From: Betaproteobacteria bacterium SCN1 | Lineage (GTDB): Bacteria; Pseudomonadota; Gammaproteobacteria; Burkholderiales; Thiobacillaceae | Direction of reading: 5' to 3' | Length of the DNA: 64,000 bases | NCBI GenBank assembly: GCA_008923315.1 | Contig: WBSF01000001.1 | Coordinates: forward strand, 186,001-250,000 | Shown here: in pieces, positions 18,901 to 27,698 of the stretch | How the letters are laid out: each line of letters opens with the position of its first letter | How positions within the stretch are numbered: position 1 is the first letter of the stretch | The notes under the pieces: model-generated | The model's database searches: none | Told to the model about the DNA's origin: nothing | Seen by the model: only the letters and a program-made list of their open reading frames with translations | Program-made: the position numbers and the translations under genes

Positions 18901-19626
18901 ATGACACCGCCCCTCACACCGACTGCCATGATCCTCGCCGCTGGCCGCGGCGAGCGCATGCGGCCGCTCACCGACCACACGCCCAAACCGCTGCTGGCGG
19001 TGGGCGGCAAGCCGCTGATCGTGTGGCACATCGAGCGGCTGCGCGATGCGGGCTACACGCACATCGTGATCAACCACGCACATCTGGGACAGCAGATCGA
19101 AGCGGCGCTCGGCACCGGCGCGGCGCTGGGCGTGACCATCGACTACTCGCGCGAGGCGAGCGCGCTGGAAACGGCAGGCGGGATTGCGACGGCCTTGCCA
19201 CTGATTCCGTCCGAGGTCTTCCCGGTGGTGAACGGCGACATCTACTGCGAATTCGATTTCGCCCGGCTGGCCGGGGCGCGGGCGCGGCTGGCGGCGGGGC
19301 ACGATCATGCGCATCTGGTGCTGGTCGGCAATCCGCCGCATCATCCGCAGGGCGATTTCGTGCTGGAACGCGATCGGGTGACGAATGGCGACATGCCGCT
19401 GACACCGCACCCCGCGCGTCTGACCTTCTCGGGCATCGGCGTCTACCACCGCGACCTCTTCGCCGCGACGCCGGCGGGCGAAAAGGCGCCGCTGGCGCCG
19501 CTGTTGCGCCTGGCCATCGACGCCGGGCGGGTTTCGGGCGAACATTTCGCCGGGCGCTGGGTCGATGTGGGTACGCCCGAACGTTTGCACACCCTGGACG
19601 AGGAACTGAAACGCCATGCAGCCTGA
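18901..19626 (+). CDS. murU: N-acetylmuramate alpha-1-phosphate uridylyltransferase MurU
   Basis: 241-aa nucleotidyltransferase of the sugar-nucleotide type. Signature LAAGRGERMRPLTDHTPKPL at the N-terminus, metal-binding VVNGDIYCEFDF and the C-terminal GRWVDVGTPERL. It makes UDP-MurNAc from MurNAc-1-phosphate and UTP, completing the recycling shortcut that starts with AmgK and by-passes MurA. Without amgK nearby it would simply be called a NDP-sugar pyrophosphorylase. The 3' end overlaps pepP by 11 bp. Confidence 0.9.
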   Translation: MTPPLTPTAMILAAGRGERMRPLTDHTPKPLLAVGGKPLIVWHIERLRDAGYTHIVINHAHLGQQIEAALGTGAALGVTIDYSREASALETAGGIATALPLIPSEVFPVVNGDIYCEFDFARLAGARARLAAGHDHAHLVLVGNPPHHPQGDFVLERDRVTNGDMPLTPHPARLTFSGIGVYHRDLFAATPAGEKAPLAPLLRLAIDAGRVSGEHFAGRWVDVGTPERLHTLDEELKRHAA

Positions 19627-20917
19627 TGCCGCCATTTACCGCGCACGCCGCGAGCGGGTGATCGCCGAGATGGGCGAGGGCGTGATGGTCATCGCCACCG
19701 CGCCGGAAGTGCCCCGCAACCGCGATACGCACTATCCCTACCGGCACGACAGCTATTTCTACTGGCTCACCGGCTTCAACGAGCCCGAAGCGGTGGTCGT
19801 GCTGATCGCCGGCAAGGAACCGCGCCACATTCTTTTCTGCCGCGAAAAGAACGAGGAACGCGAGATATGGGACGGCTTCCGCTACGGCCCCCAGGCGGCA
19901 CGCGAGATGTTCGCCTTCGACGAAAGTTTTTCCTGGGACGGACTCGACGCCGAATTGCCGAAACTGCTGGAAAACCAGCCGCAACTCGCCTACGTCATCG
20001 GCCGCGAAGCGGCGTGGGATGCGCAGGTGATGGGCTGGCTCAACGCCGTGCGTGCCCGGGCGCGCAGCGGCGTGCACGCGCCGGTCCGCATGGTCGACGC
20101 GCGCGTCTGGCTGGACGAGATGCGGCTGGTAAAGGACGGCCACGAACTTGCGCTGATGCGCCGGGCCGCCGAGATTTCCACCGGCGCGCACCGCGACGCC
20201 ATGCGCGCGACGCGGCCCGGCCGCCACGAATACGAGATCGAGGCGGAACTGCTCTCGGCCTTTCGACGCGGCGGTGCGGAGGCGCCGGCCTACACTTCCA
20301 TCGTCGCCAGCGGCCCGAACGCCTGCGTGCTGCATTACGTGTTCAACAACAAGCCGATGCGCGACGGCGACCTGCTGCTGATCGACGCTGCCGCCGAATT
20401 CGGCAGTTACGCCGCCGACATCACCCGCACCTTTCCGGTCAACGGAAAATTCGGCGCGGCGCAGAAGGATGCCTACGAAGTCGTGCTCGCCGCGCAGCGC
20501 GAGGCGATCGACGCGGTGCGCCCCGGCAACCACTGGAACAGCCCGCACGAGGCCGCGGTGCGCGTGCTCACGCAGGGCATGGTCGATCTCGGCCTGCTCG
20601 CGGGCGAGGTCGACGGCCTGATCGAATCGAGCGCCTACAGCCGCTTCTACATGCACCGCACCGGCCACTGGCTGGGCATGGACGTGCACGACGCCGGCGA
20701 ATACAAGCAGCAGGGCGCATGGCGTCCGCTGGTGCCGGGCATGACGCTCACGGTCGAACCCGGGCTCTACATCCGCCCGGGCGACGACGTGCCGGAAGCC
20801 TTCCATAACATCGGCATCCGCATCGAGGACGACGTGGTGGTGACCGCAGCCGGCTGCGAGGTGCTGACCTCGCCGCCCAAGACCGTGGCGGAAATCGAAG
20901 CCTGGATGCAGGAATGA
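19616..20917 (+). CDS. pepP: Xaa-Pro aminopeptidase
   Basis: 433-aa cytoplasmic metallopeptidase of the pita-bread fold removing N-terminal residues next to proline. N-terminal domain with NRDTHYPYRHDSYFYWLTGF; catalytic domain with LLLIDAAAEFGSYAADITRTFP-type metal Asp pair, HRTGHWLGMDVHD (His ligand), TVEPGLY and GIRIEDDVVV (Glu ligands). All five metal ligands appear present. Overlaps murU at its start and ubiH at its end (ATGA), giving a tightly coupled run; pepP next to ubiH is a common proteobacterial arrangement. Confidence 0.95.
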   Translation: MQPDAAIYRARRERVIAEMGEGVMVIATAPEVPRNRDTHYPYRHDSYFYWLTGFNEPEAVVVLIAGKEPRHILFCREKNEEREIWDGFRYGPQAAREMFAFDESFSWDGLDAELPKLLENQPQLAYVIGREAAWDAQVMGWLNAVRARARSGVHAPVRMVDARVWLDEMRLVKDGHELALMRRAAEISTGAHRDAMRATRPGRHEYEIEAELLSAFRRGGAEAPAYTSIVASGPNACVLHYVFNNKPMRDGDLLLIDAAAEFGSYAADITRTFPVNGKFGAAQKDAYEVVLAAQREAIDAVRPGNHWNSPHEAAVRVLTQGMVDLGLLAGEVDGLIESSAYSRFYMHRTGHWLGMDVHDAGEYKQQGAWRPLVPGMTLTVEPGLYIRPGDDVPEAFHNIGIRIEDDVVVTAAGCEVLTSPPKTVAEIEAWMQE

Positions 20918-22065
20918 GCATGGCAGCCGACGCGCGCGAGGTGCTGATCGTCGGCGCCGGCCCGGCCGGTGCGGTGTGTGCGCTGGCGCTCGCGCAGCAG
21001 GGCGTGCCGGCGCGCGTGCTCGAAGCGCAGCCCTTCGAGGCGCGCGGCGATACCCGAACCCTTGCGCTGTCGCATGGGGCGCGGCTCATCCTCGAACGCG
21101 TCGGCGTGTGGGACGCGCTCGGCGCGGTCACGCCGATCACGCGCATCCATATCTCGCAGCGCGGCGCGCTGGGCGTGGCGCATCTCGACGCCGCCGAACT
21201 CGCCGTGCCGGCGCTGGGTTACGTGCTGCCCTACGCCGAATTGACCGCCGCGCTGAAACAGGCGCTGGCCGGTGCCGGCGTGGCCGTCGATTACGGCGTG
21301 GCCGTCGAACGCATCGACAACGGCACGGACGTCGCCACCCTGCACACCTCGCGCGGCGTGCTGACCGCGCCGCTCGCCGTGGTGGCCGACGGCGGACGCA
21401 GCCTCGAGGCTCCCGCCCCGCGCGTCCGCCGCGAATACGACCAGACCGCCGTGGTGTGCGACGTGCGCACCGAACTGCCGCACGCGAGCCGGGCCTACGA
21501 ACGCTTCACCCCGGACGGTCCGGCCGCGCTGCTGCCGAATGGCGACCGCTATGCCCTGGTGTGGACGGCGTCCACGGCGGAGGCCGGGCGCATCGCCGCG
21601 CTCGACGACGCGGCCTTCCTCGACGCGCTGTACCGCCACTTCGGCGGCCGTCAGGGACGCTTCCTCGAAGCCGGCCCGCGCAAGACCTTTCCGCTCAAGC
21701 TTGCCTATACCGGCAGCGAGGCCGGCGCGCGCGTGGTGCGCATCGGCAATGCCGCGCAGACCCTGCATCCGGTGGCGGGGCAGGGCTTCAACATCGGCCT
21801 GCGCGACGCCTTCGAGCTCGCGCTCGCCTGCGCCGACGTGCCGTCCGATCAGCTCGGCAACGCCGCCATGCTCGCCGCCTATGCGCGCGGCCGGCGTGCC
21901 GACGTGGCCGGCGGCCTCGGCTTTACCGATTTCCTGGTGCGGACCTTTTCCAACGATTTCCCGCCACTGCGCCACGCGCGTGGCCTCGGCCTGCTGGCGC
22001 TGGAGGTGCTGCCGCCGCTCAAGACCTTCGTGGCCCGCCGCATGATGTTCGGAGCGCGCGGATGA
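20914..22065 (+). CDS. ubiH: ubiquinone-biosynthesis FAD hydroxylase UbiH-like
   Basis: 383-aa flavin monooxygenase. FAD-binding VIVGAGPAGAVCALALAQQG at the N-terminus, VVADGGRS mid-protein (DG motif) and GNAAQTLHPVAGQGFNIGLRDA near 285, the second FAD motif of the UbiH/COQ6 family. It would hydroxylate the aromatic ring of a ubiquinone precursor at the membrane. The exact ring position (C6, C1 or C5) cannot be read from sequence; UbiH is favoured by position after pepP. Overlaps pepP and the next hydroxylase by 4 bp each. Confidence 0.85.
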   Translation: MSMAADAREVLIVGAGPAGAVCALALAQQGVPARVLEAQPFEARGDTRTLALSHGARLILERVGVWDALGAVTPITRIHISQRGALGVAHLDAAELAVPALGYVLPYAELTAALKQALAGAGVAVDYGVAVERIDNGTDVATLHTSRGVLTAPLAVVADGGRSLEAPAPRVRREYDQTAVVCDVRTELPHASRAYERFTPDGPAALLPNGDRYALVWTASTAEAGRIAALDDAAFLDALYRHFGGRQGRFLEAGPRKTFPLKLAYTGSEAGARVVRIGNAAQTLHPVAGQGFNIGLRDAFELALACADVPSDQLGNAAMLAAYARGRRADVAGGLGFTDFLVRTFSNDFPPLRHARGLGLLALEVLPPLKTFVARRMMFGARG

Positions 22066-23219
22066 ACGCGGAACGCTATCAGGCCGTCGTCGTCGGAGCC
22101 GGTCTGGTCGGCGCGGCCACCGCATTGGCGCTGTCCCGCCAGGGCCTGCGTGTGGCGCTCGTCGAGCGCGCCGAACCCGTCGCACCCACGGCCGAGTGGG
22201 ACGCGCGCATCTACGCACTCACGCCCGCCAACCAGCGCCTGCTTGCGTCGCTCGGCGCTTGGGCGCGCATGGATGCGTCGCGCGTGCAGCCCGTCTACCG
22301 CATGGACGTCGCCGGCGACGGCAACGGCCATGTGCGGCTCGACGCCTATGCGTCGGGCACCGCGCAGCTCGCCTTCATCTTCGAATCCGGGCGTCTGCAG
22401 CAGGCGCTGTGGGAAGCCCTGATCGAAGGCGGCGAAGTGGCCGTGCATTGCCCCGCCGCGATTTCCACGCTCGAACGCGACGGGGTGGACACGCACATCC
22501 GCCTGGACGACGGCCGCACGCTGGCCGCGCAACTGGTGATCGGCGCCGACGGCGCCCATTCGCGCATCCGCGACTGGGCCGGCCTGACGGCCACGGTTTC
22601 GCCCTACGGCCAGAGCGGCACCGTCACCAATTTCGAATGCGAGAAGCCGCATCGCGGCACCGCCTTCCAGTGGTTCTTCGACAGCGACATCCTGGCTTTT
22701 TTGCCTTTACCGGGAAACCGAATGTCCATGGTCTGGTCAACGCAGACGGCGCACGCGAACGAACTGGTGGCGCTGCCGGCCGACGCGCTGGCCGAACAGG
22801 TGCGGCAGGCCGGGCACGACGCGCTGGGTGCCTTGCGCGTGGTGACGCCGGCCGCGGCTTTCCCGCTGCGGCTGATCCGCGTCGAGGCGCCGGTGGCGCC
22901 GGGCGTCGCACTGGTCGGCGACGCCGCACACGGCGTGCATCCGCTCGCGGGCCAGGGCGTCAACCTGGGCTTCGGCGACGTCGAGGTGCTGGCCGGGGTA
23001 CTGGCCGCACATCGCCGCGCGCACCTGGGCGACCTGCGCGTGCTGCAGGCCTACGCCCGCGCCCGCGCCGAGCCGGTGGCCCGCATGCAGGCTGTTACGC
23101 ACGGCCTGCATCATCTGTTCGCGGACGTGCGCGCCGGCTGGCTGCGCAATGCCGGCATGTCCGTCGTCGACCGACTGCCGCCGCTGAAGGCGGCGCTGGT
23201 ACGGGAAGCGATGTCCTGA
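22062..23219 (+). CDS. second UbiH/UbiF/UbiI-family FAD hydroxylase
   Basis: 385-aa paralogue of the preceding gene. FAD motifs VVVGAGLVGAATALALSRQG, DARIYALTPAN, VIGADGAHSRIRDW and GDAAHGVHPLAGQGVNLGFGDV. Most likely the UbiI- or UbiF-type hydroxylase of the ubiquinone pathway, but paralogues in this family are hard to separate without a tree, so no symbol is given. The ATG overlaps the previous stop (ATGA). A 29-bp gap with an AT-rich stretch separates it from dsbC. Confidence 0.82.
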   Translation: MNAERYQAVVVGAGLVGAATALALSRQGLRVALVERAEPVAPTAEWDARIYALTPANQRLLASLGAWARMDASRVQPVYRMDVAGDGNGHVRLDAYASGTAQLAFIFESGRLQQALWEALIEGGEVAVHCPAAISTLERDGVDTHIRLDDGRTLAAQLVIGADGAHSRIRDWAGLTATVSPYGQSGTVTNFECEKPHRGTAFQWFFDSDILAFLPLPGNRMSMVWSTQTAHANELVALPADALAEQVRQAGHDALGALRVVTPAAAFPLRLIRVEAPVAPGVALVGDAAHGVHPLAGQGVNLGFGDVEVLAGVLAAHRRAHLGDLRVLQAYARARAEPVARMQAVTHGLHHLFADVRAGWLRNAGMSVVDRLPPLKAALVREAMS

Positions 23220-23248
23220 GAAGTTTTTTCTTTATTTTTGGAGCAGCC

Positions 23249-23971
23249 ATGAAGTTTGCAGCACGCATGGCCAGCCTTGCGCTGGCAGCCGGTTTGGTCG
23301 TCGCCACGGGTGCCCAGGCGAACGAGTCGGTGATCCGCAAGGCGCTGACCGAGCGGTTTCCCGGGGCGCAGATCACGTCGGTCAAGAAAACCCCGTACAG
23401 CGGCCTGTTCGAGGTGTATCTCGACGGCCAGCTGGTCTACATGGACGCCAAGGGCCAGTACGTGTTCGCCGGCGACATCATCGAGCTGAAATCGCGCACC
23501 AACCTGACCCAGGCCCGGCTCGCCCGGCTGCAGGCCGTGGACTGGAGCGTATTTCCGCTCAACAACGCGATCAAGACCGTAAAGGGCAAGGGCGAGCGCA
23601 AGATCGTGCTGTTCTCCGATGTCGATTGCCCCTTCTGCCGAAAGTTCGAGGCCGAGCTCGACAAGGTGGACAACATCACCGTCTACACTTTCCTCTATCC
23701 CATCGAAGGCTTGCATCCCAAGGCCGTGCAGACGTCCAGGCAGATCTGGTGCGCGCCCGACCGCAACAAGGCCTGGGACGAGTACATCGCGAAAGGCACG
23801 ATCCCCGGCAACGACGGCAAGTGCGCCCATCCGGTCGACGCCACGGTAGCGCTGGGCAACAAGCTCGGCGTGTCCGGCACCCCGACGATCTTCTTTGCCA
23901 ACGGCGTGCGCGTTCCCGGTATGGTGCCCGCCGCGCAGCTCGAACGCCTGCTTGCCACCAACGCGAAGTGA
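23249..23971 (+). CDS. dsbC: thiol:disulfide interchange protein DsbC
   Basis: 240-aa periplasmic disulfide isomerase. Signal peptide (MASLALAAGLVVATGAQA), N-terminal dimerisation domain (about 25-85) and a thioredoxin-fold domain with active site DVDCPFCRKFE (Cys127 and Cys130) and the cis-Pro motif GVSGTPTIFF. A second Cys pair is present in the C-terminal part (IWCAPD, GKCAHP), as in DsbC. The dipeptide between the active cysteines is Pro-Phe rather than the Gly-Tyr of E. coli DsbC. Its ATG at 23249 follows TTTGGAGCAGCC. Confidence 0.92.
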   Translation: MKFAARMASLALAAGLVVATGAQANESVIRKALTERFPGAQITSVKKTPYSGLFEVYLDGQLVYMDAKGQYVFAGDIIELKSRTNLTQARLARLQAVDWSVFPLNNAIKTVKGKGERKIVLFSDVDCPFCRKFEAELDKVDNITVYTFLYPIEGLHPKAVQTSRQIWCAPDRNKAWDEYIAKGTIPGNDGKCAHPVDATVALGNKLGVSGTPTIFFANGVRVPGMVPAAQLERLLATNAK

Positions 23972-23975
23972 CGCA

Positions 23976-24584
23976 ATGAGCTTCGAGTTCTGGAACGCGC
24001 GCTACGACACCGAAGAATACGTCTTCGGCACGGCGCCCAACGTTTTTCTCGCTGGCCAGACCGCGTATCTGAAACCGGGCCGGCACGCGCTCGCCATCGC
24101 CGACGGCGAAGGCCGCAACGGCGTGTGGCTGGCCCAACAGGGGCTCAAGGTCCACGCCATCGACTTCTCGCCCGCCGCGCTCGCCAAGGCGGCGAAGCTC
24201 GCGGCCGAACGCGGCGTGCAAGTCGAATTCGAGCAGGCGGATGTACTGAACTGGGCCTGGCCCGAAGCCGCCTACGACGTCGTCGTCGCCATCTTCATCC
24301 AGTTCGTGCCGCCGCCCGAACGCGAACGCATCGTCGAAGGCATCCGCCGCACGCTCAAGCCGGGCGGCACGCTCATCCTGCAGGGCTACACGCCGAAGCA
24401 GATCGAATACGGGACCGGCGGCCCGTCCAACCCTGCGAACATGTATGTGGAAGCCGACCTGCGGCGCTGGTTCGGCGACTGGACCATCGCGCATCTCGCC
24501 GAGCACGAATCGCACATCAGCGAAGGCGCGCACCATCACGGCATGTCGGCGCTGATCGACATGGTGGCGATCAAGCCGGCCTGA
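23976..24584 (+). CDS. SAM-dependent methyltransferase
   Basis: 202-aa class I methyltransferase of the TehB/thiopurine-like small type. It starts MSFEFWNARYDTEEYVFGTAPN, a pattern common to this group; motif I is ALAIADGEGRNGVWLA, followed by VHAIDFSPAAL and a LKPGGTLILQGYTP block. Substrate unknown; relatives have been linked to tellurite or halide/thiol methylation, which I cannot confirm here. Starts 4 bp after dsbC and ends 4 bp before the exporter adaptor gene, so it is probably co-transcribed with both. Confidence 0.8.
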   Translation: MSFEFWNARYDTEEYVFGTAPNVFLAGQTAYLKPGRHALAIADGEGRNGVWLAQQGLKVHAIDFSPAALAKAAKLAAERGVQVEFEQADVLNWAWPEAAYDVVVAIFIQFVPPPERERIVEGIRRTLKPGGTLILQGYTPKQIEYGTGGPSNPANMYVEADLRRWFGDWTIAHLAEHESHISEGAHHHGMSALIDMVAIKPA

Positions 24585-24588
24585 CGCC

Positions 24589-25560
24589 ATGAATCCGCGC
24601 GCCCGACTGCGCCTGCCGGCCCTGTTCCTGGCGGGCCTGCTCGCCGGCTGCCAGCCGGCCGCAACGGATCATTTCCAGGGCTACATCGAAGGCGAGCCGG
24701 TGCTGGTTGCCGCGCAGCAGAACGGGCAGCTCACGTCGCTTGCCGTGCGGCGCGGCGACACCGTCGCGGCGGATGCGCCGCTATTCAGCCAGGACAGCGC
24801 CACCGAAGCCGCCGCCGTGAACCAGGCCAGCGCCCAGCTTGCGCAGGCGCGGGCGCAGCAGGCCAATCTCGCCAGCGGCAAGCGTCCGCCGGAAATCGCC
24901 GTCATCGAAGCCCAGTTGCACGACGCACAGGCCCGGCGCGCCCTGTCGGCGGATCAGCTCGCCCGTCAGCAGGCATTGGTGGCCAAAGGTTTCGTCAGCG
25001 TCGAATCGCTCGACGAAGTGCGCACCCAGCTCGCCCGCGACGATGCGGCCATCGCCCAGATGCAGGCCCAGCTTGCCAGCGCGCGCCTGCCCGGGCGCCG
25101 CGACGAGCGTGCCGCTGCACAGGCGCAGGTGGCGGCCAGCCAGGCTGCGCTTGCACAGAACGCCATCAAGTTCGAACAGAAGTCGCAGCGCGCGCCGGTC
25201 GCGGGGCAAGTGCAGGACGTCTTCTACCGCGCGGGCGAATGGGCCGCGCCGGGGCAGCCGGTCGTGTCCATCCTGCCGCCGGAGAACATCAAGGTCCGCT
25301 TCTTCGTGCCCGAAACCGCGCTGGGTGCCCTGCGCACCGGGCAGGCCGTCGACGTGCAGTGCGACAGCTGCGCGGCGCCGCTGTCGGCCACCATCCGCTT
25401 CATCAGCGCCACCGCGGAATACACGCCGCCCGTGCTCTACAGCGAGAAGAATCGCCACCGCCTGGTCTATCTGGTGGAAGCCTGGCCGCAGCCGAAGGAT
25501 GCCGCGCAACTGCATCCCGGCCAGCCGGTGAGCGTGCGCCTGCACACAGCGAGGCAATGA
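24589..25560 (+). CDS. HlyD/YbhG-type periplasmic adaptor lipoprotein
   Basis: 323-aa membrane-fusion protein. Lipobox LLAGC (Cys about 21) anchors it, then a lipoyl-like half (GYIEGEPVLVAAQQNGQLTSL), a long alpha-helical hairpin rich in Ala/Gln (about 65-190) and the second lipoyl half plus beta-barrel (APVAGQVQDVFYRAGEWAAPGQPV). It should connect the ABC pump encoded next to an outer-membrane channel. The gene order adaptor - ATPase - permease matches ybhG-ybhF-ybhR/S. The stop overlaps the ATPase start (ATGA). Confidence 0.88.
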   Translation: MNPRARLRLPALFLAGLLAGCQPAATDHFQGYIEGEPVLVAAQQNGQLTSLAVRRGDTVAADAPLFSQDSATEAAAVNQASAQLAQARAQQANLASGKRPPEIAVIEAQLHDAQARRALSADQLARQQALVAKGFVSVESLDEVRTQLARDDAAIAQMQAQLASARLPGRRDERAAAQAQVAASQAALAQNAIKFEQKSQRAPVAGQVQDVFYRAGEWAAPGQPVVSILPPENIKVRFFVPETALGALRTGQAVDVQCDSCAAPLSATIRFISATAEYTPPVLYSEKNRHRLVYLVEAWPQPKDAAQLHPGQPVSVRLHTARQ

Positions 25561-26471
25561 ACGGCGACTACGCCATCGACGTGCGCGGCCTGAGCAAATC
25601 GTTCGGCCCCAGGCGCGTCGTCAATGCCCTCGACCTGCGCGTGGAAACCGGCGAGATCTACGGGTTCCTCGGCCCCAACGGCAGCGGCAAGACCACCTCC
25701 ATCCGCATGCTGTGCGGCCTGCTCACGCCGGACGAGGGCAGCGGCACCTGCCTGGGTTTCGACGTGCGCACGCAGAGCGCCGAAATCAAGAAGCAGGTCG
25801 GCTACATGACCCAGCGCTTCAGCTTCTACGAAGACCTGTCCATCCGCGAGAACCTCGATTTCGTCGCGCGCCTGTACGCCATGCCCAACCGCAAACAGAC
25901 CGTGCAGACCGCGATGGAGGAACTGGGCCTGGCCGACCGTGCCGGTCAGCTCGCCGGTACGCTGTCCGGCGGCTGGAAGCAGCGCCTGGCGCTGGCCGCC
26001 TGCATGCTGCACCGCCCGCGCCTGCTGCTGCTGGACGAGCCTACCGCCGGCGTCGATCCCAAGGCGCGGCGCGATTTCTGGGACGAGATCCACCGCCTGG
26101 CCGGGCAGGGCGTCAGCGTGCTGGTGTCCACGCACTACATGGACGAGGCCGCGCGCTGCCATCGCCTGGCCTACATCGCCTACGGCAACCTGCTCGCCTC
26201 CGGTTCGCCTGAAGAGCTGATTGCGCAGAGCCGGCTCGCCACCTTTTCCGTCAAGGACGACAACCCGGCGCTGGTCGAAACGCTGCGCAAGCTGCCGGGC
26301 GTCGAACAGGTCGTCGCCATGGGCAACGTCTACAGCGTGAGCGGCCAGGACGGCGCGCGCATGCAAGCGAGTCTGGCCGCCCAGCCCGGCCTGCAGTTCG
26401 AACCCGCCGAGACCGGGCTGGAGCAGGTATTCATCCGGCTCATGGACAAGGTGCAGGACGTCCCCGCATGA
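25557..26471 (+). CDS. ABC exporter ATP-binding protein
   Basis: 304-aa ATPase. Walker A GPNGSGKTTS (about 40), Q-loop YMTQRFSFY, signature LSGGWKQRL, Walker B LLLLDEPTAGVDP, switch His in VLVSTHYMDEA. The C-terminal about 80 residues form the extra domain often seen in ABC-2 exporter ATPases. Single ABC cassette, unlike E. coli YbhF, which has two. It pairs with the permease downstream, which it overlaps by 4 bp, and with the adaptor upstream. Substrate unknown. Confidence 0.9.
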   Translation: MNGDYAIDVRGLSKSFGPRRVVNALDLRVETGEIYGFLGPNGSGKTTSIRMLCGLLTPDEGSGTCLGFDVRTQSAEIKKQVGYMTQRFSFYEDLSIRENLDFVARLYAMPNRKQTVQTAMEELGLADRAGQLAGTLSGGWKQRLALAACMLHRPRLLLLDEPTAGVDPKARRDFWDEIHRLAGQGVSVLVSTHYMDEAARCHRLAYIAYGNLLASGSPEELIAQSRLATFSVKDDNPALVETLRKLPGVEQVVAMGNVYSVSGQDGARMQASLAAQPGLQFEPAETGLEQVFIRLMDKVQDVPA

Positions 26472-27604
26472 CATTCCCGCTCGCCTGGAACCGGCTGTGG
26501 GCCATCGTGCTGAAGGAGTTCGTGCAGATGCGGCGCGACCGCATCACCTTCGCCATGATGGTGGGCATTCCCGTCATGCAGCTCGTGCTGTTCGGCTTTG
26601 CCATCAACACCGACCCCAAGAGCCTGCCCACCGTGGTGTTCGACGCCAGTCCCAGCGCTTACACGCGCAGCTTCGTCGCCAGCCTGGAAAACAGCGGCTA
26701 CTTCGACGTGCAGCCCGCGCCCGCCAGCATCGCCGAAGCGCGCGAGGCCATGGCCGTCGGCGACCTCCAGTTCATCGTCTCCATCCCGGCGGATTTCACG
26801 CGGCAACTCGTGCGCGGCGACAGGCCCGCCCTGCTGCTGGAAGCCGACGCCTCTGACCCGGCCGCCACCGGCAATGCCCTGTTCGCGCTGGCCAGCCTCA
26901 ACCAGACCGCGCTGCAGCACGACCTCAAGGGCCCGCTCGCCCGCCTTGACAACGGCGCGCCACCCTTCGAAATCCGCGTGCAGCGCAACTACAACCCCGA
27001 AGGCATCACCCAGTACAACATCGTCCCCGGCCTCATGGGCACCATCCTCACCATGACCATGATCATGATGACCGGCATGGCCATGACCCGCGAACTGGAA
27101 CGCGGCACCATGGAAAACCTGCTCGCGTTTCCCGTGCATCCGCTGGAAGTGATGATCGGCAAGATCCTGCCCTACATCATGGTCGGCTACATCCAGGTCG
27201 CCGTCATCCTCGTCGCCGCCTGGGGCCTGTTCAGCGTGCCCATCGCCGGCAGCCTCGTCCTGCTGCTCGCCAGCGTGCTCGTCTTCCTGGCCGCCAACCT
27301 CACCGTCGGCATGATGTTTTCCACCATGGCCAAGAGCCAGCTGCAGGCCATGCAGATGACCTTCTTCTTCTTCCTGCCGTCCATGCTGCTGTCCGGCTTC
27401 ATGTTCCCCTTCAGGGGCATGCCGCACTGGGCCCAGGTCATCGGCGAAGGCCTGCCGCTCACCCACTTCCTGCGCATCGTGCGCGGCATCATGCTCAAGG
27501 GCAACGGCTGGGCCGAGACCTGGCCCAACGTCTGGCCCCTGCTGGTGTTCATGGCCGTGGTCATGGCCATCGGCTTCAAGCGCTATCGCAAGACGCTGGA
27601 TTGA
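26468..27604 (+). CDS. ABC-2 type exporter permease
   Basis: 378-aa inner-membrane permease of the YbhS/YbhR type. One helix at the N-terminus (FAMMVGIPVMQLVLFGFAI), a large periplasmic domain (about 45-175), then five helices, including MTMIMMTGMAMTRELERGTMENLL and the amphipathic coupling segment RFKRYRKTLD at the end. Only one permease is encoded, so it would act as a homodimer. Last gene of the adaptor-ATPase-permease operon; the restriction locus follows on the opposite strand. Confidence 0.88.
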   Translation: MTFPLAWNRLWAIVLKEFVQMRRDRITFAMMVGIPVMQLVLFGFAINTDPKSLPTVVFDASPSAYTRSFVASLENSGYFDVQPAPASIAEAREAMAVGDLQFIVSIPADFTRQLVRGDRPALLLEADASDPAATGNALFALASLNQTALQHDLKGPLARLDNGAPPFEIRVQRNYNPEGITQYNIVPGLMGTILTMTMIMMTGMAMTRELERGTMENLLAFPVHPLEVMIGKILPYIMVGYIQVAVILVAAWGLFSVPIAGSLVLLLASVLVFLAANLTVGMMFSTMAKSQLQAMQMTFFFFLPSMLLSGFMFPFRGMPHWAQVIGEGLPLTHFLRIVRGIMLKGNGWAETWPNVWPLLVFMAVVMAIGFKRYRKTLD

Positions 27605-27659
27605 TTCAGGGGCGGCTGGCGCAATTCGGCAAGGGATTAGGCGGGCAGTCTCCAGCCAA

Positions 27660-27698
27660 CCCCAATCCGTCAACTGACAACCTGTGGTCAGTTTGGGG
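27660..27698. terminator. hairpin at the junction of convergent operons
   Basis: AACTGAC (27672-27678) pairs with GTCAGTT (27687-27693), and CCCCAA (27660-27665) faces TTGGGG (27693-27698), with an internal loop. It sits between the exporter operon and the converging hsdR gene (stop at 27690). No long U-tract is visible in either direction, so it is only a candidate. Confidence 0.3.
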